A DNA stretch of 28,358 bases from Auxenochlorella pyrenoidosa. Lineage: Eukaryota > Chlorophyta > Trebouxiophyceae > Chlorellales > Chlorellaceae. The stretch lies in assembly GCA_001430745.1 (NCBI GenBank), contig KQ482041.1:556896-585253 (forward strand), in the 5' to 3' direction. Numbering within the stretch: the first letter of the stretch is position 1; each line of letters starts with the position of its first letter. Below are positions 1-8,807 of the stretch, in pieces. The position numbers and the translations under genes are program-made. The notes under the pieces were generated by a model that searched no databases, was not told the origin of the DNA, and worked only from the letters and a program-made list of their open reading frames with translations.

Positions 1-184
1 CGTTGGCTGGTGCACGGTCGGGCATGTTGGCCAAGGCCAGGCCAGGGCGGCACGTCGGCATGGAATGCTTTCCAAGAAAGCTTTCACAGGTGACGCAGTG
101 ATTTGTCGACCCCATCAACCCAGTGCTCGACTGCCTGGGGGCGTAGGCAGGCGGAGGAGCGGCCCGGGACCCCAGGCCCCTCAC

Positions 185-1923
185 CGGCCAGCGAGGCGCG
201 CTGCTCCGCGGTGAACTGGGCCAGCTCCTGCTCCGGCACGGGCAGCCCCACCATGAGGTCGGAGGACACCAGCAGGGGCTTGTTGTCGACGTAGAGCCTC
301 GTGCGGCCCTGCCCTGCACGCACGGGCAAGTGGGGGCCAGGCAAAGTGCACCGCGGTGTTGATGCGGGCGTCGATGTGGCGCGTGTCAGGCGTTGCGTGC
401 AGCCACGCTGCGGGTGCGCATCTGATGACTTCAGGCTCAGTCGGGGCAGACTGGGCAGGGCACTGCTCCGCCGCGAGCGCACCGGCCCGCATCCCAAGCT
501 TCCAAGCACCCCTCCTGACCCTTCCCCCGTGCGCCCAGCACCCACACTGCGTGGCCTCGTACAGCTTGACCCCATACTCCTCCGCCATGGCCAGGAAGCG
601 CTTCTGGGTGGGGCCCACCCACTGGCCGCCCACATCGTACCAATACTTGCGGTCGACCTGCGGCAGGGCGCACGGCAGGGGTGGGCGTCAGGGCGAGGGC
701 TGCAAGGGGAGGCGGGATGGTTGGCGTCAGGCGCCCCAGCGCCCCTCCTGCCCTGGGGTTGCTGGCCAGCTGGTCCGGCCGAGGCGCCAGCTGTGGCCTC
801 ACCACGTCGTTGTCGGCCTCGGGCAGGGTGCAGGGCACGGGGGTGCCGTCCTCGAAGGCGACCGGCTCCCGCAGGCACCGCCCGCCCAGGCCGCCGCGCG
901 CCTGGCGCATGGGAGGGAGGGGGCCGGGGCGGCGACATGGTTGCGGGGAAGACACGTGCAGGAGCAAAGAACTACGGCACAGCACTGCTGAGAGCACTGC
1001 GGTGGGCGGTGGGATGGTCGGCCTCCGGAGGCCAGCACGCTGTAAAGCGAGGCTTGGCAGCCATATGGCTGGGCAGCGGTGCAGTGCGGCAGCGGCAGCG
1101 GGCCTCGCTTCGCACCTCCAGCACCACCACGCTGTGCCCCGCCCGCAGCAGGTTCCGTGCAGCCGTCAGGCCGGAAATGCCGCCGCCCACAACCACCACA
1201 TCAACGCCGGCACGTGGCCCAGAGCCGCTGGTGGCACCTGGAGAGCAGAGGGATAGGGGGCTGGGCAGGGTGGCTAGGTGGCTGCGTGTTTTTGCTGGTA
1301 ATAATGCTACTCAAGCCTCGCTGCCATCCTTTGCGGCTGACATGCTCTCGTCTTTCCGGCAGGACACTGCACTTTCTCAACCAGGACCGGCCTTTGGTCA
1401 CTTCTGCTGTTGTGGCTGCATCAGCGTGACCGCTGAGGCTCGGCTGCTTGCGTGTCAGGAACAACTGGCAGGGGCCTTGCGGTGTTGCCAGGCCCCCGAT
1501 TTGCGCGCTGGCGTACACATGCATTCCTTGGGGTTAGGGGTGTCAACTACTGTGTCTCACCCCTGCCTGCTCTGCAATTGTGCAGCATGTGGCAGGCTAA
1601 ACCGGCAACACGATTCTCGTCACTATCAGAAGCTGGCGCAGCAGCCGCGGCTAGCCGCCAGTGGCCTTGCTCCCCCCACACCCCAACCCACCCCCCGACA
1701 GAAGGCGTGGGCCTTCTTGCACCGCTTTCCCCTATCTGATGCGGCTTTCTTTCATGCGGAGCCTCCGGCCTGCCAAGGGTTTTCTTCGGGACCGCCGTTA
1801 ACCACGCTCACTCCGGGCCTTGCTGGCTACCATCGCGTTCACCAGCGATCTACAACTTCCCCAAACATCAGAAGGAGGCAGTGCAGCCGCAGGCTCACCG
1901 TTGTCGGCAACTGGTCCAACCAT
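185..1923 (-). CDS. Flavin-containing amine oxidase, N-terminal part
   Basis: FAD-dependent amine oxidase (monoamine/polyamine oxidase family); these oxidise amines to aldehydes or imines with release of H2O2. Exons on the minus strand: 1923-1899, 1237-1116, 901-803, 657-546, 313-185; all phases agree (1,0,0,1,1). The start ATG at 1923 is joined by a 661-nt first intron to the FAD-binding strand-turn-helix VVVVGGGISGLTAARN (about residues 22-37), followed by VVLE|ARGGLGGR, which matches the family's E-A-R-x-x-x-G-G-R flavin motif across a splice junction, then DVGGQWVGPTQ, another family hallmark. Only about 162 residues are assembled; the family is usually 450 or more, so the substrate domain and C-terminal FAD contacts are missing. 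After 185 the sequence either splices to an exon beyond the left edge, or ends early: reading straight on gives a stop at 84-86, and splicing to the CAG ending at 136 gives a stop within seven codons. The family call is strong, the substrate unknown, the 3' end open. Confidence 0.8.
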
Positions 1924-2233
1924 AGCAAGGTCTTGCGCGAGCCAGCGACCTCCGCGCTAAAGACGGTCTAGGTAGAAAGGGCAGTCAAGATTGAAGCAGC
2001 CTGGTGATATGCGTAGTATCAGAGAAAGTACCCCGGGTACGACATGGGACTGATAAGCTGAAACCACTGCTTGTCGAGCTTCGTTCGTGCTTTTCATACT
2101 ACTGACAGTATTTTGAGAGAGTTGAGGGCGGATGCAAGCCCTGCGGTGACAATTTGCCCCAGGGGCCGGTCCTGCTTGGTAGTGGCTACATAGCCCGCAC
2201 ATATCCAGCACCGTTCTGCCCCAGGCGACCTCA

Positions 2234-2238
2234 TTACA
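2234..2238 (-). terminator. Candidate TGTAA polyadenylation signal
   Basis: TTACA on the plus strand reads TGTAA on the minus strand, the polyadenylation signal typical of green algae. It sits about 250 nt past the proposed stop of the coiled-coil gene. The match is five bases, so chance occurrence is possible. Confidence 0.35.
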
Positions 2239-2328
2239 ACCCAACAAATTCAGCTGCATGATAAGTGCATGCATCAGCAGGGCAGTGGTTCCGCTGGCAG
2301 CAACAAGAGGGTAGCGTAGGGTGGGGTG

Positions 2329-2352
2329 GTGTGTGTGTGTGTGTGTGTGTGT
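2329..2352. repeat. (GT)12 microsatellite
   Basis: Twelve uninterrupted GT units, preceded by the related GTGGGGTGGT. It lies in the 3' flank or 3' UTR of the coiled-coil gene. Confidence 0.95.
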
Positions 2353-2483
2353 GGGTGAGGGAGACGAACAAGCGTCGCACGCCGTGTGCCAAGCTCATCC
2401 CGCAGCCGAGCTTACCACCGCTGGACGCGGGCGCATACCAAGCACCTGCAGCGCAGCCATGCAGCCATATGATCGGCAAGACA

Positions 2484-4636
2484 TCATGGCAAACCGCGCG
2501 TCGCGCGTCCAAGCTGCCAGGGACGTCACGCTGTCATTGCGTGCACCCTGCACCTCGCCTATTCATGAACACGCTACAAAGCGTAGTCCCTCTCAAACCT
2601 TGTCGCACCTGCACTAGCCGCGCCTCAATGCCGCCCAGCATCGGCGCCAGCGCCGCCTGCATCTGACCGCTGCTCTGGGCCGCCCGCGTTAGCTCCATGC
2701 ACAGCGCCCTGCATGGGGAGGGTGCAGTGCGCGTGAGCACGAGGGGGAGGGCAGCCTCAGGTGCCACGGCACTGCTGACGACGACCCGCTTGACTGCTGC
2801 AAGTGATAATCCACCGGCAACCAACACTCGTCCCAGCAGCTCAGACCAGCCACCCACCCACATCCCCTGCCCCGCCCCCGCACCTGACTTGCATGTCCAG
2901 CTGCGCTGTCTTGGACTTCTCCAGCAGCAGCTCCCTCTCAAACCGCTGGCACAGCGCGGCCAGCGCGCCGCCAGCGCTGGCGCCCGCCCCAGCTGCCGGC
3001 GCCGGCGCTGTCGAGGCGCCATCAGAGTGCTGCGCAAGCGCCGCAGCCGCCGCCACCGCAGCACCCGCCTCCGCAGTGCTGCCTGCCGGGCCTGCCGCTG
3101 GCGATGCTGTGGGGACACTCCAGGTGGCGCTCTCCTCCAGCAAGTCTTTCAGCCGCTCGTTCTGGGCCAGGCTGCCCTGCGCCTGCGCCTCCCACTTGGC
3201 GGCCACGTCCCGCAGCTGCGTCACCGACTGCAGGGTGGGGCAGCGGGAGAGCGGTGAGACACCACTGCTGAGAGTGTTGACAACAGGCGTGGGAGTAAGT
3301 GCACGAGGGACCTCCCCCTTGCGCGCTAGCAGCCATTCCGTGCACCGCACCGGCCCGGCTCACACGCATGTCACGCAGCTCCGCAGGCATCCAGCAGACC
3401 CAGGCGAGCTCCCGCCCGCCCTGGGTCGCACCTCTGCCAGCGCAGCGTTTTCGGCTGACAGGCGCTCCACCTCTGCCGCCTGGGCATCAAAAGCGCCAAT
3501 CAGCTTGTCCCGGCTGGCCTTCAGCGCCGCGATGCGCTGCTGCAGCACGGCCGCTGAAGAGGCGTCGCCAGCTGCCAAGCCTTCCAGGCTGGCCGCGGAT
3601 GCCGACGGGCCCAGGTCGCCATCCTTGCCGCCTCCGTCCCTGCCGCTGTCCTTGCCCTTGGCCTTCGCCTCGAGCTGCTTGATGCGCTGCGGATGGCGGG
3701 GACAGGCATGATATGCTCAGCCGCGGTGCACGTTCTGGCAGTCAGCGTGTTGCCGCAGCAGCCAACGTCTCTGCCCGCGCTGCCTGCATGCCGGCGGCAC
3801 CCGCGCAGGCCCGGGTGCAGCCCCACACCGCACGCAGCGCTGCCCAGGCTCCCCCCTGCCGCAGCGGGGGCCCCCCACCTGCTGCGCCTTCATGAGCCTG
3901 TCGGTGGCCAGCACCGCCTCGTGCTCCGCCGCCTCCGCCATGCGCGCCAGCTCCTCGCTGCGCTGCCGCTCCCGGTCCAGCGCCGCCAGCAGGATCTCCG
4001 CATCCCGCGCCAGCTGCGCCTCGCTGCCCTCGCTCACGCGCTCGCCGCGCCGCTGCTGCGCCTGCCCCTGCTGCGGCTGCTCCTGCTGTTCCACGCCGCC
4101 CTGCTCCGCCAGCTGGCTGGCAGCCTGCGCCGGTGCGCCGCCAGGGTCGTCAGCGCCGCTGCTGCCTGCTGCCGTGGCAGCGGCCGCTGCAGCGTTGGCC
4201 GCTTCTCGCTGCAGGTCGGCAAGCTGCTGCGCCAGCGCCGCCGCTGCCGCCTCTGCTTTCAGCTGCTCTTCTTCTGCCTCCTGGGCACGGCGCTCTGCCA
4301 TGAGCAGGGCGGTGGCAAGCTCGTCTCGCGCTCGCTGCGTTGGGGGCGGCAGCGAGGTGTCCAAAGGAAGGAACAAGCTCAGGGGACCCAAAGAGGAGAG
4401 ACCAGGAGCAGTTAGCTGCGGATTCCCTTGGCTACTCTTACAGTAGACAGAACCTGCTCTGGCACATGCAACCTCTCAGTTAGCCGCACCTGCAGGCGGT
4501 TGCGGTCGGCTGCCACCGCCTCGACCGCCTCCTCCGCCTGTCGCCGCAGCAGCTGTTCCTCGGCCAGCTGCTCCTGCAGCCGTGCGATCTGCACACGCAG
4601 CTGCTCCTCCCCCTCTGCTGGCGGCCGCCCGCTCAT
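2484..4636 (-). CDS. Coiled-coil protein of unknown function
   Basis: I do not recognise a named family. The start ATG at 4636 has a good context (CAAAATGAG); an in-frame ATG at 4735 is possible but less likely. Exons: 4636-4490, 4334-3879, 3686-3432, 3378-3364, 3227-2884, 2708-2609, and tentatively 2513-2484. Phases are consistent, giving about 448 aa. Long heptad-rich helices run through residues 10-50 (Glu/Gln/Leu/Arg-rich), 50-110, 155-200, 240-290 and 345-440, separated by Ala/Gly/Pro-rich linkers. The 15-nt fourth exon (LRDMR) has a weak GCGGAG acceptor. The last exon is uncertain: using an acceptor at 2514 gives a nine-residue tail, but the acceptor after 2450 gives another short tail. 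A remote likeness to taxilin-type coiled coils (LC-x-EL near residue 408) is too weak to name it. It probably acts as a structural or tethering protein, which is inference only. Confidence 0.72.
3364..3378 (-). other. 15-nt microexon in the coiled-coil gene
   Basis: It encodes LRDMR in phase 0 between AALAE and SVTQLRDVAA. The donor GTGAGC is strong; the acceptor GCGGAG lacks the usual CAG. Skipping it would keep the frame and shorten the protein by five residues. Confidence 0.5.
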
Positions 4637-5449
4637 TTTGACGGAGAGCAGTTCACGAGCTCGGCTGGTAGTGGCTGACGACAAACTAGCTGGGTTGTTA
4701 TGGGGCAGGGATGCGAAGGAGAGCCTTGCGCCCAAGACGAGCAGTCAATGTGCTGCCACTGGCCGCCTGCTGGGCTGCTGCCCGCCCGCTTCAGGCGGCA
4801 GCGCTGCAGTTGTTATATGCGAAGGCCTCACGGCCTAACTGGCGTGCTTTCGCATCCCTGACTCTGGATGTGTGGGTCAGAAATGATTAGCACCAAGTTG
4901 AAGACAAGCACTGAGCTGAGTTTTGGGATGATAGTGTTGGATGCGTGAGAGAGAGGACTGATGTATCGAAGCTGCTCCCTGTCCAATCCGTGTCCACCTT
5001 GCATTGTTGCAATATCAGTATGTTTTCCATCATATTTCACTCACAATGAGAAAGCTGGTGGGCCAGCACCACACCAATCGATGCCAGCTTTGAGGGATAC
5101 TGTGAATGCTCAGCAGCGAGGTGAAAGCTTGAAGCTTTGTGTGCATGATCAACGTGTGCAGGTGTTATCTGCATTGTCCATTAGTAGGCACGAGCAATGT
5201 ACATTGCCAGGGGAAGTGATAGATGTCTCACCTTGGCGTTTAGAGGGCTTGCGGCAGCGCACATTGCAGCGGAAGCTGCGCTTTGCAAACTGGCATCGGC
5301 GGAGGGAGCGCAGCACACTCTCAGGTACTGCAGGCCCCTCGGGCTCACGATCGTCGACCATTGTTTGCTACCCAACACTCTTTTGTCCCGCCTAGCAGCC
5401 TTGCAGTGCATCCCGACACCACCAGCCTTTGCTGTCAGACACGCGCGCC
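4637..5449. promoter_or_regulatory. Divergent intergenic region
   Basis: This 813-bp region separates the starts of the coiled-coil gene (minus) and the plastid membrane protein gene (plus), so it must carry both promoters. It is AT-richer than the neighbouring exons, particularly 4850-5220, and no ORF in it has gene-like composition. It contains two short palindromes, at 5124-5138 and 5194-5207. No convincing TATA box was found. Confidence 0.55.
5194..5207. promoter_or_regulatory. 14-bp perfect palindrome with GTAC core
   Basis: GCAATGTACATTGC reads the same on both strands. GTAC is the core recognised by SBP-domain transcription factors, including the algal copper regulator CRR1. It is 243 bp upstream of the plastid membrane protein start. 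A regulatory role is a guess from the motif. Confidence 0.4.
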
Positions 5450-7201
5450 ATGTTCGCTTTTTCTCGCGCCCCTGCAGCCACCTTGTGGGCTCCTACTTGT
5501 TCTGTGCGCGACGCGCGACGCAGCACAGCGCCGCAGACCCCTCGACCTCAGCTGCACCGGGCTGCCCGCCCGGCGCTGGCGCCTCCGCCACCACACGCTC
5601 TTCCGGGCACCGACCCGCAGGTAAGAGCTAGCTAGGGGCGCGAGACAGGGGCAGAGCCTCTCGTTACCATAAACTTGAGGAGTTTGATACATGGCCACTT
5701 GCATCATCCCTGTTCTCTTTGGCCAGCAGGCCAGCCTGCAGCTGGATGGCGAAGTGCGAAGCCAGCTGCCTAGCTGGCTGACGCTGATCGGCTTCGCTAC
5801 CCTGGAGGCGGCGCGTCGGGCAAACCTCACCAGGTGGGTGCTGCATCCCGGCAGCCCGACAGAGTGACCGCGGCCTTGCCAGCGCCTGATGCCGACAAGC
5901 AGCTGGCTGCTCCCTGCTTGCCCAGAGCGAGTCTACCCAGCATTGCCTAGCCTCTGCACCCTGCCTGCAGCTTCGCCCTGACCGGCCCCCACATCTACTG
6001 GGGCCTTGCCTGGTACACGCTGGCCTACGCCGCGCTGGCCACGCTGAGCCCCCCCGACAGCGACTCCTTCGACCCGGTCGCCAACTCAGTGGGTGAGCGG
6101 TGCAGCCGGGAGGGGCGGAGGTTCAGTTGTCCTTTGGTTTCTCCAGCTCAGGATGTGCCGCCCTGCTCATACAAAGCTGTCAGCGATGCCCTTTACGGTA
6201 CGGCTTGTTTCGGTCCAGGGTGGAAGCATCCACTTTGCTCTGAATGCACCTCGTTGCAGGCCCCATCTTCTTGGCGCTGCACCAAATCGGCTTTGGCGGG
6301 CGGCTGCAGCCGTTTACTGCTGCGGCTGCCCTGTTTGGGTACTTCTGGGTGAGCTTTGCTGGGACTGCAGGCAGCTGGCCACAACGTCGCGCTCTGGTCT
6401 GCTGCAAGCAGGAACAGGGGCCCTCGGCTGAGTGTTGGGCCCCTGTGGCATCGATTCTGCCCTGGGTTCAGCCGCCTCACAACTCGTGCCCGCATATTTG
6501 AATCCTGTGCGCTCAGCTCACCGAATCCCCTCCTGCTGACCCCACGGCACCACACCTGCCAGATCGACCAGCTGCCCTCCTTTGCCTACTCCCGCGTGGT
6601 CTGGGCTTGCACCCTGCTGGCCGCCATGTTCAAAGGCCTCACAGCGCAGGTGGGCGGGCCCGCTGTCACAGCAGGCCGCACTTGCCCTGGCCAGCCTTGA
6701 GACCACCCTGCCTTGCATCCCCAGCCTCGTTGTCGTACAACACCCTGCAACCACCGGTCAAACCACCAGCCACCAACAACCCCCCACGTGCAGTGGCTGG
6801 TGGGCGCGTTTGGGGTGTCTGCGCTGTGGCGCCTGGTGAACCAGCTGCAGGGCGGCGGCGCCGTGCGGCCGCAGGAGGTGGCCTTTGCGGGGCTGGCCGG
6901 CTGGGCGCTGTACAAACAGGTGTGCGCTGGTGCTGCCTTGCCAGGCGACGGCGCCACCCTGAGCCGCTCTGGGCTGGATGGCAGCATTCCATACACCTCC
7001 TGCGCATGCGTAAAAGCGCTGCTGCGGCCCTGGCCACCCAGCGTGGCAGCTGCTTCTGACAGGCACCGCCTGGCAGCTGGGTGCGACTGTTGCCTACCTG
7101 TTTGCCACCCTGTCGCGCTGCACCCTGCTGGCCTGCAGGCTGAGGTGCCCCTGGCGCTTATGATCATGGCTGCTCAGCTCGTGGCTGCCTTGGTGTCCTG
7201 A
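5450..7201 (+). CDS. Plastid-type multi-pass membrane protein, unknown function
   Basis: No family recognised. Exons: 5450-5620, 5730-5833, 5971-6092, 6260-6348, 6563-6649, 6794-6919, 7139-7201; all phases agree and give 253 aa ending in TGA. Residues 1-57 look like a chloroplast transit peptide: starts MFAFSRAPAA, rich in Ala, Pro, Arg, Ser and Thr, almost without acidic residues until the end, and ending exactly at an exon boundary. The mature part has about six hydrophobic stretches, for example YWGLAWYTLAYAALATL in exon 3, LQPFTAAAALFGYFW in exon 4, VVWACTLLAAMF in exon 5, WLVGAFGVSALW in exon 6 and LALMIMAAQLVAALVS at the C-terminus. Exon boundaries fall at or near several segment ends. 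Expected site is a plastid membrane (thylakoid or envelope), by inference. It is convergent with the kinase gene. Confidence 0.8.
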
Positions 7202-8236
7202 GCATGCGCATCTGACCACCTGGCAGTGGCCGGTGCTCTGCGTGGCGCCTTACGAGGCATGAACGGCACTGAGCCAGCGTTGTGCTGCGAGCGCGCGCTC
7301 TACAAAACACCGGACCTCCTGACGAGAGTCGTTGCTAGCAGGCACATGTCTGAACCATCACCTTCCAACAATGCATTATTGGCTGTAAGGGGTCGTCGCT
7401 TTTGTTCGTGGGCTTCCTGCACTCTTTTCTGCGGCGCCCTCTGTGCTGCATTGCCATGCATCTTGCTGTTGCCCCCTGGTTGTCCCATCTGCACAGCTCT
7501 GTGTTGCGCGCTGCCCAGCAGCCTGCCTGCACCGTCCTGGTGACACCAACTGCCTTGACACCACGTTGTGACCTCCTTGCAAGTATGACATTTCAGAGGC
7601 AGATAGCGTGGAGAAGAACGAGGCTGCAAGCAGGGAGGTGAGATGCAAATCAGCGCTTCGAAGGGGTCAGGAAGTTCTGTCAGTACAGATGTTTTCAGGG
7701 CATGATTCTGAATGGCACAGGCATCAGGAATTGTCAGGGGGAGAACAGGGCGGAGAGTGGGGATTCATTGTGAGAGATGAGACGGAACAAACAGGAAGGG
7801 GTGACGGAGGCAAATATTGGTGTTCAAAGCCTTCAGACAGTTTGCAGCAGTAGCAGTGCTGCAACAAAGCAATAGGCTGTCCCGGCATACCAAGAGGGGA
7901 CAGACAAAAAATGGCCACTTACGCACGGGAGGGGCTGGGTGGGCTAGCGCACTGTCAGGCAGTGGGCGCAGGCAGCAAACAAGGGCTGCCGCCCTGCACG
8001 GCTGTCTGCACAGGCGGTGCCGGCCTTGGTGGCTGGGCCGCCGCTCTTGCACTCTAGCTCTCGCGCCGGCCAGCGCTAGGTGGTGATGCCTGAGCCGCTG
8101 CCGGCAAGCAGCCCACCACGTCAGCAGCGGCGACCAAGGGGTACCCCGGTTCGCGCGTGAATCCGCCAGAAGACAGCGGGCTTGCACCCTGCAGCAGCAG
8201 CAAGGTTGAGTGGAGTCAAAGGGAGTGGCCGGGCGG
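7202..8236. other. Convergent intergenic/3' UTR region
   Basis: About 1 kb between the stops of the plastid membrane protein gene and the kinase gene. No conserved coding sequence on either strand. A plus-strand TGTAA occurs at 7384-7388. No minus-strand TGTAA was seen for the kinase gene. Confidence 0.5.
7384..7388 (+). terminator. Candidate TGTAA polyadenylation signal
   Basis: TGTAA lies 183 nt downstream of the plastid membrane protein stop codon, a usual distance for green algal 3' UTRs. Confidence 0.45.
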
Positions 8237-8770
8237 TCACGTGGCAACGCATGTGTGCAATTGACCCAAGCGGTGTGGATACTGAAATCTTGACTGACGC
8301 TGGACAGGACTTGCAGCAACGGCCCGGGAGCCATGCAGCCGGGTGGCCAGCTGCCAATGCACAGCCACTGCCCGCCAGCCTCGCACTCGAGCCGAGAGAC
8401 TCACCGACACAGCTTCCCCACTGGTGCTGTGCTGCATCAACAGTTGCCCAGAAAGACGGCAGCTCTGCAGCTGCTGTGACAGCCCCGCCGCTACCTCTGC
8501 TGCAGCTGCAGCGGAGTCCTGTTGTTGTGCTGACTTGCTGCCTGGGCCGCCAGTGCTGCTGCCCTCCGGGATGTCGCCAAAGCCGCCGGGCCCAGACCCC
8601 AGGGCATGCTGTAGGCCGCCAGCCTCGTCATCATCGTCGCTCCCGCTCCCAAAGGGCGGCAGCTGGGCAAAGGGGGAGTCGTTTGTGATGGAGTAGGCGG
8701 GGTGCAGCATCCCTGCTGCTGCAGCGCCCGGTGCAGCAGCAGCTGGGGTGGCTGCTGCCTCAAAGGGCGA

Positions 8771-8807
<37 letters not shown>

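Larger units (their letters stand above)
1924..2483. other. Intergenic region between two minus-strand genes
   Basis: This stretch lies upstream of the amine oxidase start and downstream of the coiled-coil gene. It is less GC-rich than the flanking exons and shows no conserved protein. It holds a (GT)12 repeat at 2329-2352 and a minus-strand TGTAA at 2234-2238. Promoter elements for the amine oxidase should lie near 1924-2200, but I see no clear TATA box. Confidence 0.5.

Noticed and set aside
76..85. GAAAGCTTTC palindrome near the left edge
   Set aside because: Ten bases including a HindIII-type core; expected by chance at this length and with no context to support a role.
301..1971. A 556-codon open frame on the plus strand
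   Set aside because: It is antisense to the amine oxidase exons and their introns, has no domain, and arises because GC-rich DNA has few stops.
2329..2352. CRISPR-like or satellite array at the GT repeat
   Set aside because: It is a simple dinucleotide run without spacers or longer units.
4961..5395. A possible 144-codon gene in the divergent intergenic region
   Set aside because: No family resemblance, base composition unlike the neighbouring exons, and no splice-supported extension.
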